A DNA stretch of 64,000 nt, from NCBI GenBank assembly GCA_049724395.1, contig JAUGWO010000156.1, positions 62,001 to 126,000 of the forward strand, given 5' to 3'. The position numbers and the translations under genes are program-made. The notes below the pieces were generated by a model that saw only the letters and a program-made list of their open reading frames with translations, ran no database searches and was not told the DNA's origin. Origin of the DNA: Spongospora subterranea f. sp. subterranea. Lineage: Eukaryota > Endomyxa: Phytomyxea > Phytomyxea > Plasmodiophorida. Of the stretch, positions 1 to 11,573 are shown piece by piece. Within the stretch, counting starts at the first letter, position 1, and each line of letters begins with the position of its first letter.

Positions 1-35
1 TGTTCATTTACATGTATTCTGGCGTGGCGGGGCCA

Positions 36-1271
36 ATGAGTCCTAAGAAAGGAGCACGCGCTGATGCCGATCAAGCTCGTAATCCGCTGGAGGGCATTGC
101 TCTACCGGATGAAGCCGATCTGATCAATGATGATTGTACGAGACCATTTGTGTCCGCTTGTTATCAGTGATAGATGATATACGTTTATCAGATCCTGACC
201 AACTTGGGATCGATGATGATGATTTTCCGGTTGGTCAAATGAGTTCATCGTGTACGCATTGACTTTTCTTGAGCGTCTTCAACTACTCATACTACACCAT
301 ATTGTTGCAGATGCACCGCCAATTGCAACTACATTCGGGAAGAAACCTGATGTCGCTTCAGGCTCTTCTGAATCTATTCGCAGTGTGATTGATCCAAATG
401 CTAGTTTTTGGAGACTTGACTTTTATCGGGCATATTTTGATACTGACGATAAGCAGGTGACTTCTTTGTAAATTCAGTTCACGAAAGGTCAACTTGAGTC
501 AGGTGTTTCACCGAGTATTACGATCTCTAAACCCGTTCGGGCCCCCCTTGTATGTTGATCAAAGTCTGACATCAGATGTTGAATCTGGTTCTAAGTTCCA
601 AGCTGAAATTTGCGGTATAGTGTGTGCTCTCGGTATCGCTATCTATCCCTATTAATCCAGCTTTTTGTATATAGGACCATTCTGGATTACGACAACACTC
701 ATAATTTTATTAGCAATACTGGGCAATTTTTCTTCTTATCTAGCTGGGGGTGGTGGTCATGATCTAGATATGAAGAAGCTGGTGGTTGCCGCTGTAGGAC
801 AGTAGTAATGTTTAATGGGACCGCGAATTTGACTTTTGCTCTCAAGTCAATTTTATACTGCTTTTTTGTTGGTGTTCCTGCAGTGATGTTTTTTTTTATT
901 CGCCGATTGGAGCCATCGATAAAGTTGTTCGAGCTAATTAGTGTATATGGTTATTCACTGTCGGTCTTCATTCCAGCCAGCGTAAGTCGTGTCTTTATAA
1001 TCTGGCTAAAATTTTCATCAATAATGTAAATGTTCTTAATCGAAGCGGTTTGTTAATTTGATATGGTTAGGTCGTGTGCATCGTTAATATTAGCATACTC
1101 CGTTGGTCAATAATGCTCACGTCTTGGCTTTGTTCGTTATCGGTTGTTTTCAAGCATGTCACCAGTAGGCTTAGTGATGATGGAGTCATTAAGAAATGGG
1201 CGTTCATTGCATTGATTACTATCCCGCACTTAGCTATTGCGGTTTATATCAAGGTTGTTCATTTCCCATAG
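36..1271 (+). CDS. YIPF1/YIPF2-like Golgi membrane protein, multi-exon
   Basis: Yip1-domain proteins are multi-pass membrane proteins of Golgi and ER that bind Rab GTPases in vesicle traffic. The match is the conserved stretch ASFWRLDFYRAYFDTD (exon starting near 310), then GPFWI from about 670, then ELISVYGYSLSVFIPAS near 930-980 and a last exon of hydrophobic segments ending at 1271, in the family's order. An acidic N-terminal stretch (GIDDDDFP near 215) fits the family. Likely introns are about 136-173, 251-309, 457-487, a block ending at 673, one near 795-849, and 979-1070. Two of these are only about 31-38 nt. The start at 36 is the least certain part; an open frame runs upstream to the window edge, so the first exon could begin outside. 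Confidence 0.7.
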
Positions 1272-2119
1272 CTGAAATTGCATTGCCTGGATTTATGTTT
1301 AATAAACTCAAAAAAGTTAAAAGTAAGTCTTTTACTTGAATTTCGATCACATGTTACTAAATGTAAAAACCACCAGTTTCCATCAAAATGCCTCCCACCG
1401 TATTACCAAAAAAATGAATACTTCACCTCTGATGTCCTAGCGAAGAGACCCAAGGTACAAGCACGCGTCTGAATAGGTGTCATTTTCGATACGTTAGGAG
1501 AAGGAGGAGTGGCTCGTACTAATATCACGTTGAATATAGTTTTTCGTATGTTTTTCGTAATACATGCTAAGAGAGTCTTGAGCGGGGGAGCTTCTTTGTC
1601 CATGACAGACCTGGCTCTGGTTTGGGTCACGGCGACCGTCAGATCGAGAGGCTCGCTGCAGAAGCCGGTTATGTCGCTGAATAGTGAGTACTGGACCAAC
1701 GGTTCGCTTTTCAATGTTGATTGGCGCCACCTTGTCGATCAAGATGTCGCTAAGTGTCCTCTCGTCGCCATTACTGGACCTGTCAGAAATTTTTCGAATG
1801 AAGCCAGGGCTGACACAATTAACCGACTGAGCTTCTGCTCTCAATTAAACAGACCATGGAGCTATCGTCTCCGCCAGGATACGCAGGCTAAAGACGAGGC
1901 AAGGTTGACAGGTACCAATACGCCCGGGCTTGTGAACTCGGAAGGATTAGCCTTACTACCCACACTACCGCCAGGTCGATCTCGAATGGCCGGATCACTA
2001 TTGCACTAGACTCTCGACTTTCATTTTCCTCACTTTTATTAACTGGTTTTGAGACGAGAGCCATGATCAGAAAAGGAATTTTCGCTCAAGTTATTTCTTC
2101 TTTTTGGGTGTTTCTGGCA
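1272..2119. other. Intergenic stretch, no confident gene
   Basis: Lies between the YIPF-like gene and the stop of the Kunitz gene, which converge. Open frames on both strands overlap here (about 116 residues on minus, 166 on plus) but show no domain, signal peptide or consistent codon pattern. A short plus-strand frame near 1590-1685 has a natural-looking composition, but I could not assign it. Confidence 0.4.
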
Positions 2120-2626
2120 TCAACTGGTTACTTTCGATGTACGTGTAACTTCAGTTGACGCCCGAACCTGTTTCATTCTGTTGGCGTTAGCCCTTCCTTG
2201 AGGGGCGTATAAACAGGTTGCCATGCATGTGCTGACGTCTTGGAAGTTATTCAGCGCACCCATACAGCCTCCCCAATTGAACGGCACACATTCTCCCAAC
2301 GAAATCGAAAAGGCATATCGCTTGAACTTTCCAGTGCACATTCCTGGATCCGGGTCTCCAGTGCAGTATTCGTAAAATGCATCGCTTCCTGGAAGATAGC
2401 TCATCATATTCATGATAAACTCCCTCTGTTCTTTGCTATCGTTGTCATCTTCGGTCTCCTGCGCTATGAAATCATCATCGTCATCGGCGTCCGGGATTTT
2501 ATGAGTCGCCGGTGGAGCAGACAGAGTGATATTTTCTGGATCTTCCGCCATCATAATCGTTGCCGCCATCGTCAGACTAACAATGGAGAATGATATAATC
2601 ACATAGTTGAGCATCATGTTTGCCAA
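2120..2626 (-). CDS. Secreted Kunitz/BPTI-domain protein, candidate protease inhibitor
   Basis: A 168-residue single-exon protein. Residues 1 to about 27 form a hydrophobic signal peptide, followed by an acidic linker with a run of Asp near 47-52. Cysteines at 88, 97, 113, 121, 134 and 138 give the spacing 8-15-7-12-3, exactly that of the BPTI/Kunitz fold, with the expected GGC and NNF motifs (121 and about 126-128). The P1 residue after the second Cys is Thr rather than the Lys or Arg of trypsin inhibitors, so classical trypsin inhibition is doubtful; elastase-like targets or a non-inhibitory role are possible. The tail after the domain is basic. The secreted status and domain suggest an apoplastic or host-contact protein (inference). 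Confidence in the fold is high, in the function moderate. Confidence 0.85.
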   Translation of the reverse strand: MANMMLNYVIISFSIVSLTMAATIMMAEDPENITLSAPPATHKIPDADDDDDFIAQETEDDNDSKEQREFIMNMMSYLPGSDAFYEYCTGDPDPGMCTGKFKRYAFSISLGECVPFNWGGCMGALNNFQDVSTCMATCLYAPQGRANANRMKQVRASTEVTRTSKVTS

Positions 2627-3308
2627 TTCGACTATCAGAATCGATCAAGTTGTACTTGCCTGGCTTGCCCCGACGATCTTTCAGTACCCACGAGAACGGT
2701 ATCATGGAAGCGTGTCGACAATTCTTCATCAAGTCTAACTGATATCTTGCTGATCTGAATCACATGATGCCAACATCCGTTCTGCTGGTTAATACTGAAT
2801 AAACGCCCTTGGATCGGGCAATCATGCTAACGCTTGAGATCGATTGAAAAAGTCCATGGCGAGATTTGTCGGCATTATTGTGGACCCTGTTTATTTCAAA
2901 ACTGTCGTCGGATACCCTCCCGAAACGATGCTGAGCAACTGACTGCTGAAATGGGGTACGACCCGATAACTCAACTGATCTCCCATGCATCGAGAATCAA
3001 CGCCAACGGTCTCGAGTTGGCTTTGGCAGTCCAGGATTATTTACCGTTGTGGTGATTGCCAAAGATAACTGGTGTATCGCATGTCAACGGCCACCGGTTA
3101 CACTCTAATCTTACACTAATCCTACATGGCCATGGGTATCGTATGATCTGAAGAAATTGACAATACACGTTGCCTACTGTCTAGGTACTGTAGTCTACCA
3201 TATCCTCCCATGCACCCTACACCCTACCGTCGCGTGTACAGCACTTGCTATTCGTTACTCTGTGCATTGTTACTCTTAGCTATGGACTTGGATCGCAGAG
3301 CCATTTAG
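2627..3308. other. Divergent intergenic region
   Basis: Separates the start of the Kunitz gene (minus) from the start of the C1orf43-like gene (plus), so it should hold two promoters. Only short overlapping frames of about 75 residues are present, none convincing. Confidence 0.4.
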
Positions 3309-4072
3309 ATGAGTTCTTCTAACCCATGGGGATCAATACTCCCAATACACTTCATTATTATCACCGCTCTTTTGGTGCTCGCCGTCCTTGTCATCGTTGC
3401 CGTCATCAAGAAGCGCGCTTTGACACTGGCTAGTCAACGGGAGCGTATACCCAGGATTCGCCTGCCGGTAGGCAGGAATGATATGCCCAGAGTAAAAATC
3501 ATAGATCAGGTTGCCGGTTTCATCAATAACCGGTTTTGTCGATAGAGCGTATATGCTGCAATGGTGAATCAGAGTGTCAAAGAACACAAAATCAAGGCAG
3601 GCATTGTCCCAGAATCGTATAAATGCTCAATCGCGTATTTGGCGGTGTTAAGCTAACCCCTGTGAGTAAACTGTTAGGCCAGGGGAGGGAGATCAGGGAT
3701 GGGGCAGGGTATCGGTGGATCGAACAAATTTTGAAGGTGTCCATTTCAAAACGTCCATCGCGAAGTCATTTTTAGTTTTGGAAGAAGCAGCATCAGTTCC
3801 TAGACCTGGAACAAAGCATCTAGATTTTCGAACGATTCGAGATTTTGTTGCGTTAGTGATATTTGAAATTTGAAGTAAGAAGAATTTGTCCTAAATCCTG
3901 CCTTGACTGTTATAGGTACCTTCAGACCGAATTTCCTTCCATCACTGATGTTTTAGCACGAGAATACATTGATTTTTATGAGCGGGCTCGGTTTTCCCAA
4001 TATCAATTTGATGTTAACGATTACAACAAATTTATGACATTAATTATGGAAATTCTCGATCGAATACAGTGA
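3309..4072 (+). CDS. C1orf43/NICE-3-like single-pass membrane protein
   Basis: The first exon encodes a short N-terminus, one strong membrane segment (about residues 12-33, rich in Ile/Leu/Val), a basic segment and a motif IRLPVGRNDMPRVKI that parallels the PHVPVGHNAP region of animal C1orf43. The last exon (about 3916-4072) encodes the family's C-terminal helical part, including DVLAREYIDFYERARF and ending DRIQ. A middle coding block lies at about 3690-3860. The intron before the last exon ends at 3915, with the acceptor in gttatag. C1orf43 is reported in Golgi and mitochondria and linked to phagocytosis in human cells; the role here is unknown. The middle exon borders are approximate. Confidence 0.6.
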
Positions 4073-4320
4073 TTTTTTTGGGAAATTTTTTGTTAATTGA
4101 CAATGAATGGGCAGTTACTCTCATCGATTGACAGGATATGAAATCCTGCCAAAACGGTGGAACTTGCGGTCTCTCCTGCAACAAACGAAAATATTTCATG
4201 GCTGCGGTACGTATTTGAAAACTTGTTATCAAATGAAGACTTCAGTTTGTCTTCATTTGTTATGTCCTCGACTTTTGCCTCAGTAATATCAGGATCCCAT
4301 GAGTCTGCTGTCGAAAGTTT

Positions 4321-6511
4321 TCAGATAAGTTCGCTCAGCCACGAAATTCCATGAAATCCGTCTTTACCCTCAGTTTTGCACTCTTGTTCGTAAACGATGA
4401 TTTCTTTTGTCTCATCTGGGTATGTATATGTTCCAGATCGAATCCTTTTATACTTGTCGAAGGCACCGTTATATGACGTACCATCAGCCAAGATGAATAC
4501 AGCTTGACCATGAGCCCGCCCATCTTTCAAATTGATACGTCAATAGCTGCACCAATCAGAAAATACTCATCAAAAGAATACCCAAGAACTCTCCTTCAAT
4601 GAAAGACTTGTTATCGTCAAATAGAAATTTTCCATAGCCATTTCGTCTTCCTGCAACCCAGTTCCCACTGTACACATTTTTATTGGCGTAAACCATTGTT
4701 CCTTCACCATTTGCTTGATCATCGCTCCAAAATCCTAAACAAGCTGTCACCTATTCCGAGTTTAACATCGATATTATGTTGAAAACCTATGTATCTTCTG
4801 TTTTGGAAACAGCATTCTCCGAAACCGCATCGTTTAGATTTCTGAAATTCCCCAGAATATACGAGCACCTGAGGTTGAATGAAGACGCCTTCACCAGACA
4901 TTTGATTATCCGCCCATGAACCCTGGACCAACACAGGTGAGTATATTGTTATGGTGAATCCCAGCGAAATCATCTACCGTGTACTGATCGTGATTAGCCC
5001 ATGTCATTGACCCACGTCCATGGCGATACTCTCCTATCACGTCGCCTTCATATTTACCACCATCTTTATAACAAATCGTTCCTGTTCGTCTCCCGCCATT
5101 TGCGTCACCGAACTCCCCGATAAACTTGTTGCCGGATTTAGTGAACTGAATCTCACAAGACCCTGATGTGATATATGATCACGGCCGGATAGTTTGGTAT
5201 ATCAAATTACCTTGTAAATAACCCGAGTTCCAAACCCCAATATGAATCTGCCCGATATCCTTGTAGATTAATTTTCCGGGCCCATGAGCGACCCCATTCA
5301 CAAAGAATCCCTCGTGACAATCTGGAGAACCACAACTCGATCACTTTCTTCACCTGATCGATTAGTAAAACATACCGCCATTAATCCAATACATAAACCC
5401 GTATCCTGATATGGTTCCATCCGAGAACTGCCCTCGATATCGGTTGTATTGAACTGGATCGCATTGCTTATCGATGCATTTGTGCAGTTCACCCCAGCCC
5501 ATAATCTGCCCGTTGAAGAACTCTCCGGCGTACCGGTCACCAATTACCGAACTCTAATTGCCCTAGTCCATGCTGGCTATTGAATTTCCATTGTCCTTCA
5601 TACTTCATCCCGGTTTCCACATCAACCATCTTCCCGAAACCATCCACTACAAACTCCATTAACTGGTTTCCAAATAACACATCACCTTCAGGCATCTCAC
5701 TCATGTCGTTTTTCCATTGTCCTTCAAAATGAACGCTCGCCAATTTATATAAACCGGACCCATGGCGCTGCCCATCAACCAGATCCCCAATCCATTCTCC
5801 TTCGCATGAGGTCAGACCCACGTCGCTGGAATATTGATCCACTTCATCTTCACGATCATCGTCATCGTCGTCATCATCGTCGACGATGTGTTCGCTCTCT
5901 TCCGTCGACTCCCTCCTCGTCAAAGCTACCTTTCACGAAACCTTAGCAATAGAGACAGTTGTACATTCGAAAACACGCTCACAGGAGTGACAGGGTTGCT
6001 TGTTAATCGCCGCCCCATGCTTGCTTGTCGTAGTGATGTCACCCACTCCTGGCATATTTCACCAGAGTCGGATTTCAACGATATTTTCGTCTTTTCCGGG
6101 GTTGAAGATGGATACAATGTGGTCAGATTGCCCACGAATCAGATAGCCGGAATTCAAAGCGCAAAATATCTCCATTGGCGACTTCTCATCGTTTCCCATC
6201 AGAAGCTGGTTGCCTTTCAGGCGAAAGTACTTCTTCTCATACGTGTCTCTGACCTCCATGGCGTGGTTGGGTGTGCGTCCGAACTGGCAGAGCATCAGAT
6301 AGCCTTCAACAATGGTGGCAGCGTTCGACATCGGAGATGGCGGAACCGCTTTTGATTGTGCTTCAACATCAGCATTAACATGTAATTTACTCATGCTCTG
6401 TGGCGAAAATGGAGTGATGTGTGCAGTAGACGCGCGCCCAGTATCTCGACCAAACAGCACATGCAAAAATCTTTCTTCAGTGATATGGGTCTTGATCGCG
6501 TTTGACATCAA
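4321..6511 (-). CDS. PH-domain protein with multiple MORN repeats
   Basis: The N-terminal exon (from 6511) has a Ser/Pro-rich lead, then a PH domain at about residues 63-165: EGYLMLCQFGR at the start and EWVTSLRQASMG as the closing helix. A 31-nt intron joins DENI to EWVTSLR. An acidic run of Asp/Glu follows (near 5870), and then at least eight MORN repeats, for example YEGQWKFNSQHGLGQ, YSGEFQKSKRCGFGE and YSGNWVAGRRNGYGK, down to the stop at 4321. MORN repeats bind membranes or phospholipids and scaffold proteins. Together with a PH domain this points to a peripheral membrane or cortical scaffold (inference). Several short introns split the MORN part (near 4530-4556, 4735, 4970-5000, 5200 and 5535). 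Confidence 0.75.
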
Positions 6512-6628
6512 TGAAACTTTATCAAAGTCCTCAGGTTTATTTTACTTGTTCATGAATATCTGGACGTAAAGCATATGAAACACAAACCGATCTGCTTTCT
6601 GAATAGAGAAGAAAATGAAGACGAACAA

Positions 6629-7014
6629 GATGAATCTGAAAATCGAGTCTCCGGGCTTAAGAGTCACCGATCTATATGTCCAGTTCAATGAAATTGTCGA
6701 AGACAGTGGCTGGAGACTTCTGTTTGATGAGAAGGATGGGAAGAAGATAAATAAATCAATTTCTTGGTCAATGTCATTGAGCCAAAACCTCATGATTAAG
6801 CGTCTTCTCTCGGAGTAGAGCCAAGAAGGCGACCGGTTGTTTGAATCGTTTTCCAGTTCGTTTGGCTCAATTCCATTGACCAAGGACTTAATTTTATCTT
6901 CTTCCCATCCTCCTCTTCGAACAGATGTTTCCAGCCATTGTCTTTGACAATTTTATTAAACTGGACATATAAATCGTTGACTCTCAAGCCCGGAAACTCG
7001 ATTTTCAGATTCAT
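6629..7014. repeat. Imperfect long inverted repeat
   Basis: The left arm (about 6629-6788) is repeated in inverted orientation at about 6861-7014, with roughly 80 percent identity and a loop of about 70 bases. Both arms encode the same peptide style (core DLYVQFN then DGKKI). The arm on the minus strand continues a frame that begins in the copia remnant. Confidence 0.8.
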
Positions 7015-7884
7015 CTTCATCGTCTTGATGCTCTTCTCTATCTGTGAGTCTTGCGATCGGTCATCTTTCATCCATCTACCGTGAATCGCTTTCACGTGGC
7101 GTTGGCAGTCGACGATTCTCCAAGTATGATTATCTTTGTGCGATGCCATTTCCTGCTCTGCGGCTGCATGCCATTCATGAGCATCTGGCCGTGTCATGGC
7201 CACCGCGTAAGCTTTGGGGAAGTTGGTGTGGGGTGTGGTGGATTTCGAATCCGTAATCGTCGGTGATGGTCAATGGATATTGATTCGTTATTCGAATCAA
7301 CCCCCTCTTGCCCTAATTCCAGGATAGTTTCATCGTCGAACGGAAAGTCTCGTCCTACGATGATCGCAGCGGCGGTCGACGGTCGCAATATGTAGCCTTT
7401 TTAATATGGTGCGGATCCTAAGAATTGGAATTTAGTGAGGTGGATTCGATGAGCGCGCGTATACAGTACATCCAAATGGTGTTATGCTCATAATGGTCTG
7501 GTTACGCCTTTCAGCTTGACCGTTCTGTTGAGGACATTGAGGCACGGGGTGTGTTGGTGTTTGATATTCGTCTGTAATAAGAAAGCGCTCATCCGGTTAT
7601 TGACATACTCGGATCCATTGTCAGTTAACAAGGTGGTGAAGCAAAGTGTCGTCTCTGGTTGTGCATCGGTAATGAACAATTTTATTGCCTCTAAGATCTC
7701 GTCAGCGCTCTTGTGCTTCAGAAACTTGACCCATGATCGAGGTGGTGTATACTGGCAGTTGGATGTAATGTAGTATCTGTATCATTCCTTGCTGAGAATC
7801 AAGAACAAGTCCTTTGAGATCAAATGCCCTGGTTGGTTTTGTCTGGCGTTCCTGTGGGAATGGTTTGCTTTCGTGACTTTTCAT
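6796..7884 (-). mobile_element. Ty1/copia remnant (integrase to start of reverse transcriptase)
   Basis: On the minus strand, fragments appear in the copia order: end of the pre-integrase region and start of integrase (near 7880-7700), integrase core with LLTDNGSEY (about 7620), the acidic linker (about 7390-7200), and the start of the reverse transcriptase region with RPDAHEWHAAAEQEM (about 7190). Broken in several places. No LTR of its own could be matched. It is related to, but clearly diverged from, the neighbouring LTR-bounded element, so it looks older. Confidence 0.75.
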
Positions 7885-8286
7885 GAGCCCAGTTGTGGTG
7901 TGATCTTGACGCCTTCAGTGGACTGTTGTCAATACTTCAGTCTCTCTCTTCGATGCGGATCCGAATCGTCGGTGCGCTAGCTCGATGCTGATGGTTGCAT
8001 TTGTCTCTCGAACGATTCAAATTACAATATATATGAGATGTTGTTGTGCTTTTGCGTCGTAACGAGACCTTTCCATCTTCCCTGTTAATTAACCTAGAGC
8101 CCATTGGTGATATGGCTTGTTAATCCTCGAAGATATGAGTGTAAAATGGCCTGCTAATTTTGTACACACTTCGAAAAAGTGGCCTGTAATTCACTTTGAA
8201 AAGGGCCTGTTATTTATTACCTATGTCCAGTTGATTCCGTGCGCCCAGATATAGTGACTAGACGAGCGTAATTCGCAATTGTGACA

Positions 8287-8463
8287 TATCAGAGACGTAA
8301 CTGATGGTGAAGAAACAAACGTTGATTGATTGCAAGACAAGAAGTAAGTATTTATTGACCGTTCGTCATAACTTAGTCGATCTTGGCAAGGATGGCCGAA
8401 TCGTTCTCCCTTGAAGATGCCGCGTCGCTAACACCTATTGAAGATGATGTCGTTCGCCCAACA
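8287..8463 (-). repeat. Copia LTR (3' copy)
   Basis: A direct repeat of 11408-11561. On the minus strand it begins TGTTGGGCGAACGAC and ends CTGATA. It is flanked on its outer side by TGACA, shared with the other LTR's outer side. Confidence 0.88.
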
Positions 8464-11407
8464 CTCCCCTTCGATATCGACGTCGATAGGTTGATTACCT
8501 GTATCTGCAACGATTGCATCTCGATGCTTTATGAACAGGTTCGTACCTAGGGGCTTCGTTAAAATGTCTGCCCTCATCTTAGATGTTTCGCAGTATTGAA
8601 GCTCAATATTGTTCGTTTTGATCTGCTCCCTGATGAAGTGGTATCGAACATCGATATGCTTCGTCCTTCGCTTGTTGATGACGTCTGAAGCGAGGAATAT
8701 TGTACTCTGATTATCTTGCAGTATATTTACAGGTTGACACTTGATATTCAGAATTTCTTGCAACTGGCTTCTCAGCCATAGCGCCTCTTTAGTGGCGTCG
8801 CAACATGCCATGTACTCGGCTTCTGTTGTCGATAATGCAACCGATTTCTGCTTGGTCGATCTCCATGAGATTATATCTTCTCCATACTGAAATAACCATC
8901 CGGACGTTGATTTGCGATCACGCACATCATCGGCAAAACTGCTGTCAGCGTAACCGGTAATTTGGGTACCTGTGCTTCCTAATGCAATTCCAAGCCCTTT
9001 AGTCCCTTTTAGATACTTGAGGACACGTTGGACACCCCGCCATAACTGCTTTGTCAGTCTCAAAACGTGCCGACTCAGTCTGTTGACACTGTATGCAATG
9101 TCTGGTCTTGTTGTATTCGCGATGAACATCAGACCGCCGAGTGCTTCGCGTATCGGGTACGCTTCCGGCGTAATCTTATCATCGTCGAATTCACATGGAA
9201 TGGCCGGGGTCTTTTCCGGCTTGGTATCCGTTTGCTTGTACCTCTTTAGCAGTTGTTCAATATAGGTCCTTTGCGTTATTGTCGTCAGGCCATCTTCGTG
9301 GCGGATGATCTCCATACCGAGGAAGGTTTTAATTTCGCCCAAATCCTTCATCTTGTATGTCTTATGAAGGATTTTGTTAATTTCCTCGATCTTGGGAAGG
9401 TTGTCTCCGGTCAGGATTAAATCATCGACATAAGCTCCGATGATAACTGACATCTTGTCAGAGAAGTGGTACCAAATGCATGGCTCGTATTGTGATTGTT
9501 TCAGCTTGATACCTAGGAACGTTTTGAATAGTGTTTCTTGCCACGCACGCCCGGCTTGTTTCAAACCATAAAGGGCTTTGTTCAGGACGCAGACTTAAAA
9601 CCTTCCTCGGTATGGAGATCATCCGCCACAAAGATGGCCTGACGACAATAACGCAAAGGACTTATATTGAACAACTGCTAAAGAGGTACAGGCAAACGGA
9701 TACCAAGCCGGAAAAGACCCCGGCCATTCCATGTGAATTCGACGATGACAAGATTACGCCGGAAGCGTACCCGATACGCGAAGCACTCGGCGGTCTGATG
9801 TTCATCGCGAATACAACAAGACCAGACATTGCATACAATGTCAACAAACTGAGTCGGTTTCAAATGGTCTTGTTGGTTTAGTCCTCCGTTCTTCAAGAAA
9901 CGGTTGTCGCCTTGCTTGACCCAGGGCACAACCACCACACATCGGTCTTTCGTAGCTTTGAAGCTCGATGCCCTCACAATGCTCAGTAAGTTGTTTTAAC
10001 CTTTCGTCTGATGCATGACCGTATCGCTTGTGGGCGTCTTGTAGACTGATGCGTACCTTCGAGTTAATTGTAGCTCCATTCACCTCATATGTTGAATTGG
10101 GCGATAAGTAATAGAGTCCATTTTTCTTGGGTGCAGTCATCACTCGTTTTCCATTCTTGGATAGAATATGAAGGTCTTTTGTGATACGGATTTCATATCC
10201 TTGACTTGAAATCGAGTCTGTTGATAGTAATGTTCTTGCTATCTTGGGCACATATAACATATTGGGGAATCTGGATCAGCGGACTGCTTGATACGATCAT
10301 CATCCCTTTTCCTTTTGCTTGTAGCTTTCCTCCGTTACTTGCTGTTGCAGTTGTCGGACTGTGGAATCTTTGATATTCTTGAAAAAGACTTATTGAATGT
10401 CATGATGACATTCGCTCCACTATCGACAATCATTGTGTCTTTATCATCTTTACCTTTTAATTCGGCAAAGAATCCTGTGAAAACGTGTTCTTCTTCCTCA
10501 TTTGTGTTATTGTGTACTTGTGCTTTCGGCCTTGTTTGTCGTAGTTCTGGATGGGCTATCCAGCATTTATCGATCATATGGCCTGCTTTCTTGCATTTAG
10601 AGCAATACTTTTTTTCTTTTTGAACGTCTTGTGTTCGGTGTTCATTGACCGAATGTCTGTATTGAGGGTCTTTGATGGCTGTAATTCCGCGTTCTTCATC
10701 GCGTTATTTTCGTCATGTTCGCTAGATAATAGCAAGTTAGTCAGCCTTGGTATTGTCGAAACTTGAGACGCTCTCGCTGCTGCTTTGATTTGTTTATAGG
10801 TTTCAGGTAAGCCATCAAGTGTTTTCACACAAACTGCTAATTTACTGAGCTCGATATCATACGTCCTCAGATCGTGGTGTAACTCCACTATCCTGTCCAG
10901 GTAATTCTTCATTGTTTGAGAAGATTTCTTCTGGATATGGATGAATTGTAGGAACAATTCTGCTGCCTTTGATTCAGCAGAAATATCGTGAATCTCCTTT
11001 AGCCTTGTCCATATTTGTCGCGTTGTCTTGCAAGAGGACACTTGCTTGTATTGCGGCTGTGTAAGTCGCAAGCTGATCTGAGCAATCGCCAGCTTGTCAT
11101 TCCGCAATTCGATTCTGTTTCCTTGGTTTGGATCGCGGCTCAAGTATGTATCTAGGCCCATAATCGTGAACTGCGTTTCTAGCTTCCTCTTGAAGTCATC
11201 CCAGTTTGCTCCATTAAATTCGGGGATGAGTTTCAGGCCAGTATTATATTTGGACAGGTTGACTTTTTCTTGCAGCCAATGGACACTTGATACTAGTGGG
11301 CTCCCACTTTCGTTCTGCTCGACATGACTGGTGTTGCTCTGCATCTGCTCAGTGTTGTCGGCGTTGCTTGCGCTTCGGGTCTCCACCATCCCTGTAAGCT
11401 CTTGGAC

Positions 11408-11561
11408 TATCAGACGTAGCTGATGGTGAAGAAACAAACGTTGATTGATTGCAAGACAAGAAGTAAGTATTATTGACCGTTCATCATGACTTAGTCGATC
11501 TCGGCAAGGATTGCCGAATGCGTCGCTAACACCTATTGAAGATGATGTCGTTCGCCCAACA
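11408..11561 (-). repeat. Copia LTR (5' copy)
   Basis: The second copy of the terminal repeat, slightly shorter than the one at 8287-8463. Its outer border lies at 11561, followed by TGACA at 11562-11566. Confidence 0.88.
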
Positions 11562-11573
11562 TGACATGTTCAA

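Larger units (their letters stand above)
8287..11561 (-). mobile_element. Ty1/copia retrotransposon with both LTRs, broken
   Basis: Reading from the high-coordinate end on minus: 5' LTR (11561-11408), gag (within about 11437-10574, with a UBN2/gag-type central region), protease with DSGA near 10430, pre-integrase region near 10260-9850, then the later part of reverse transcriptase with YVDDL (near 9430), RNase H (TEAEYMACCDA, near 8810) and the 3' LTR (8463-8287). It is shorter than a full copia element; part of the integrase and reverse transcriptase region is missing and one reverse-transcriptase segment occurs a second time in inverted orientation. It is broken in a few places. A 5-bp target duplication TGACA lies at 8282-8286 and 11562-11566. 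The LTRs are about 96-97 percent identical over aligned bases, so insertion was fairly recent. Confidence 0.9.

Noticed and set aside
1509-2009. 166-residue plus-strand frame
   Set aside because: No domain or signal, and it overlaps an equally long minus frame; composition looks random.
8972-9265. Plus-strand frames opposite the copia reverse transcriptase
   Set aside because: Antisense shadows of the retroelement coding strand.
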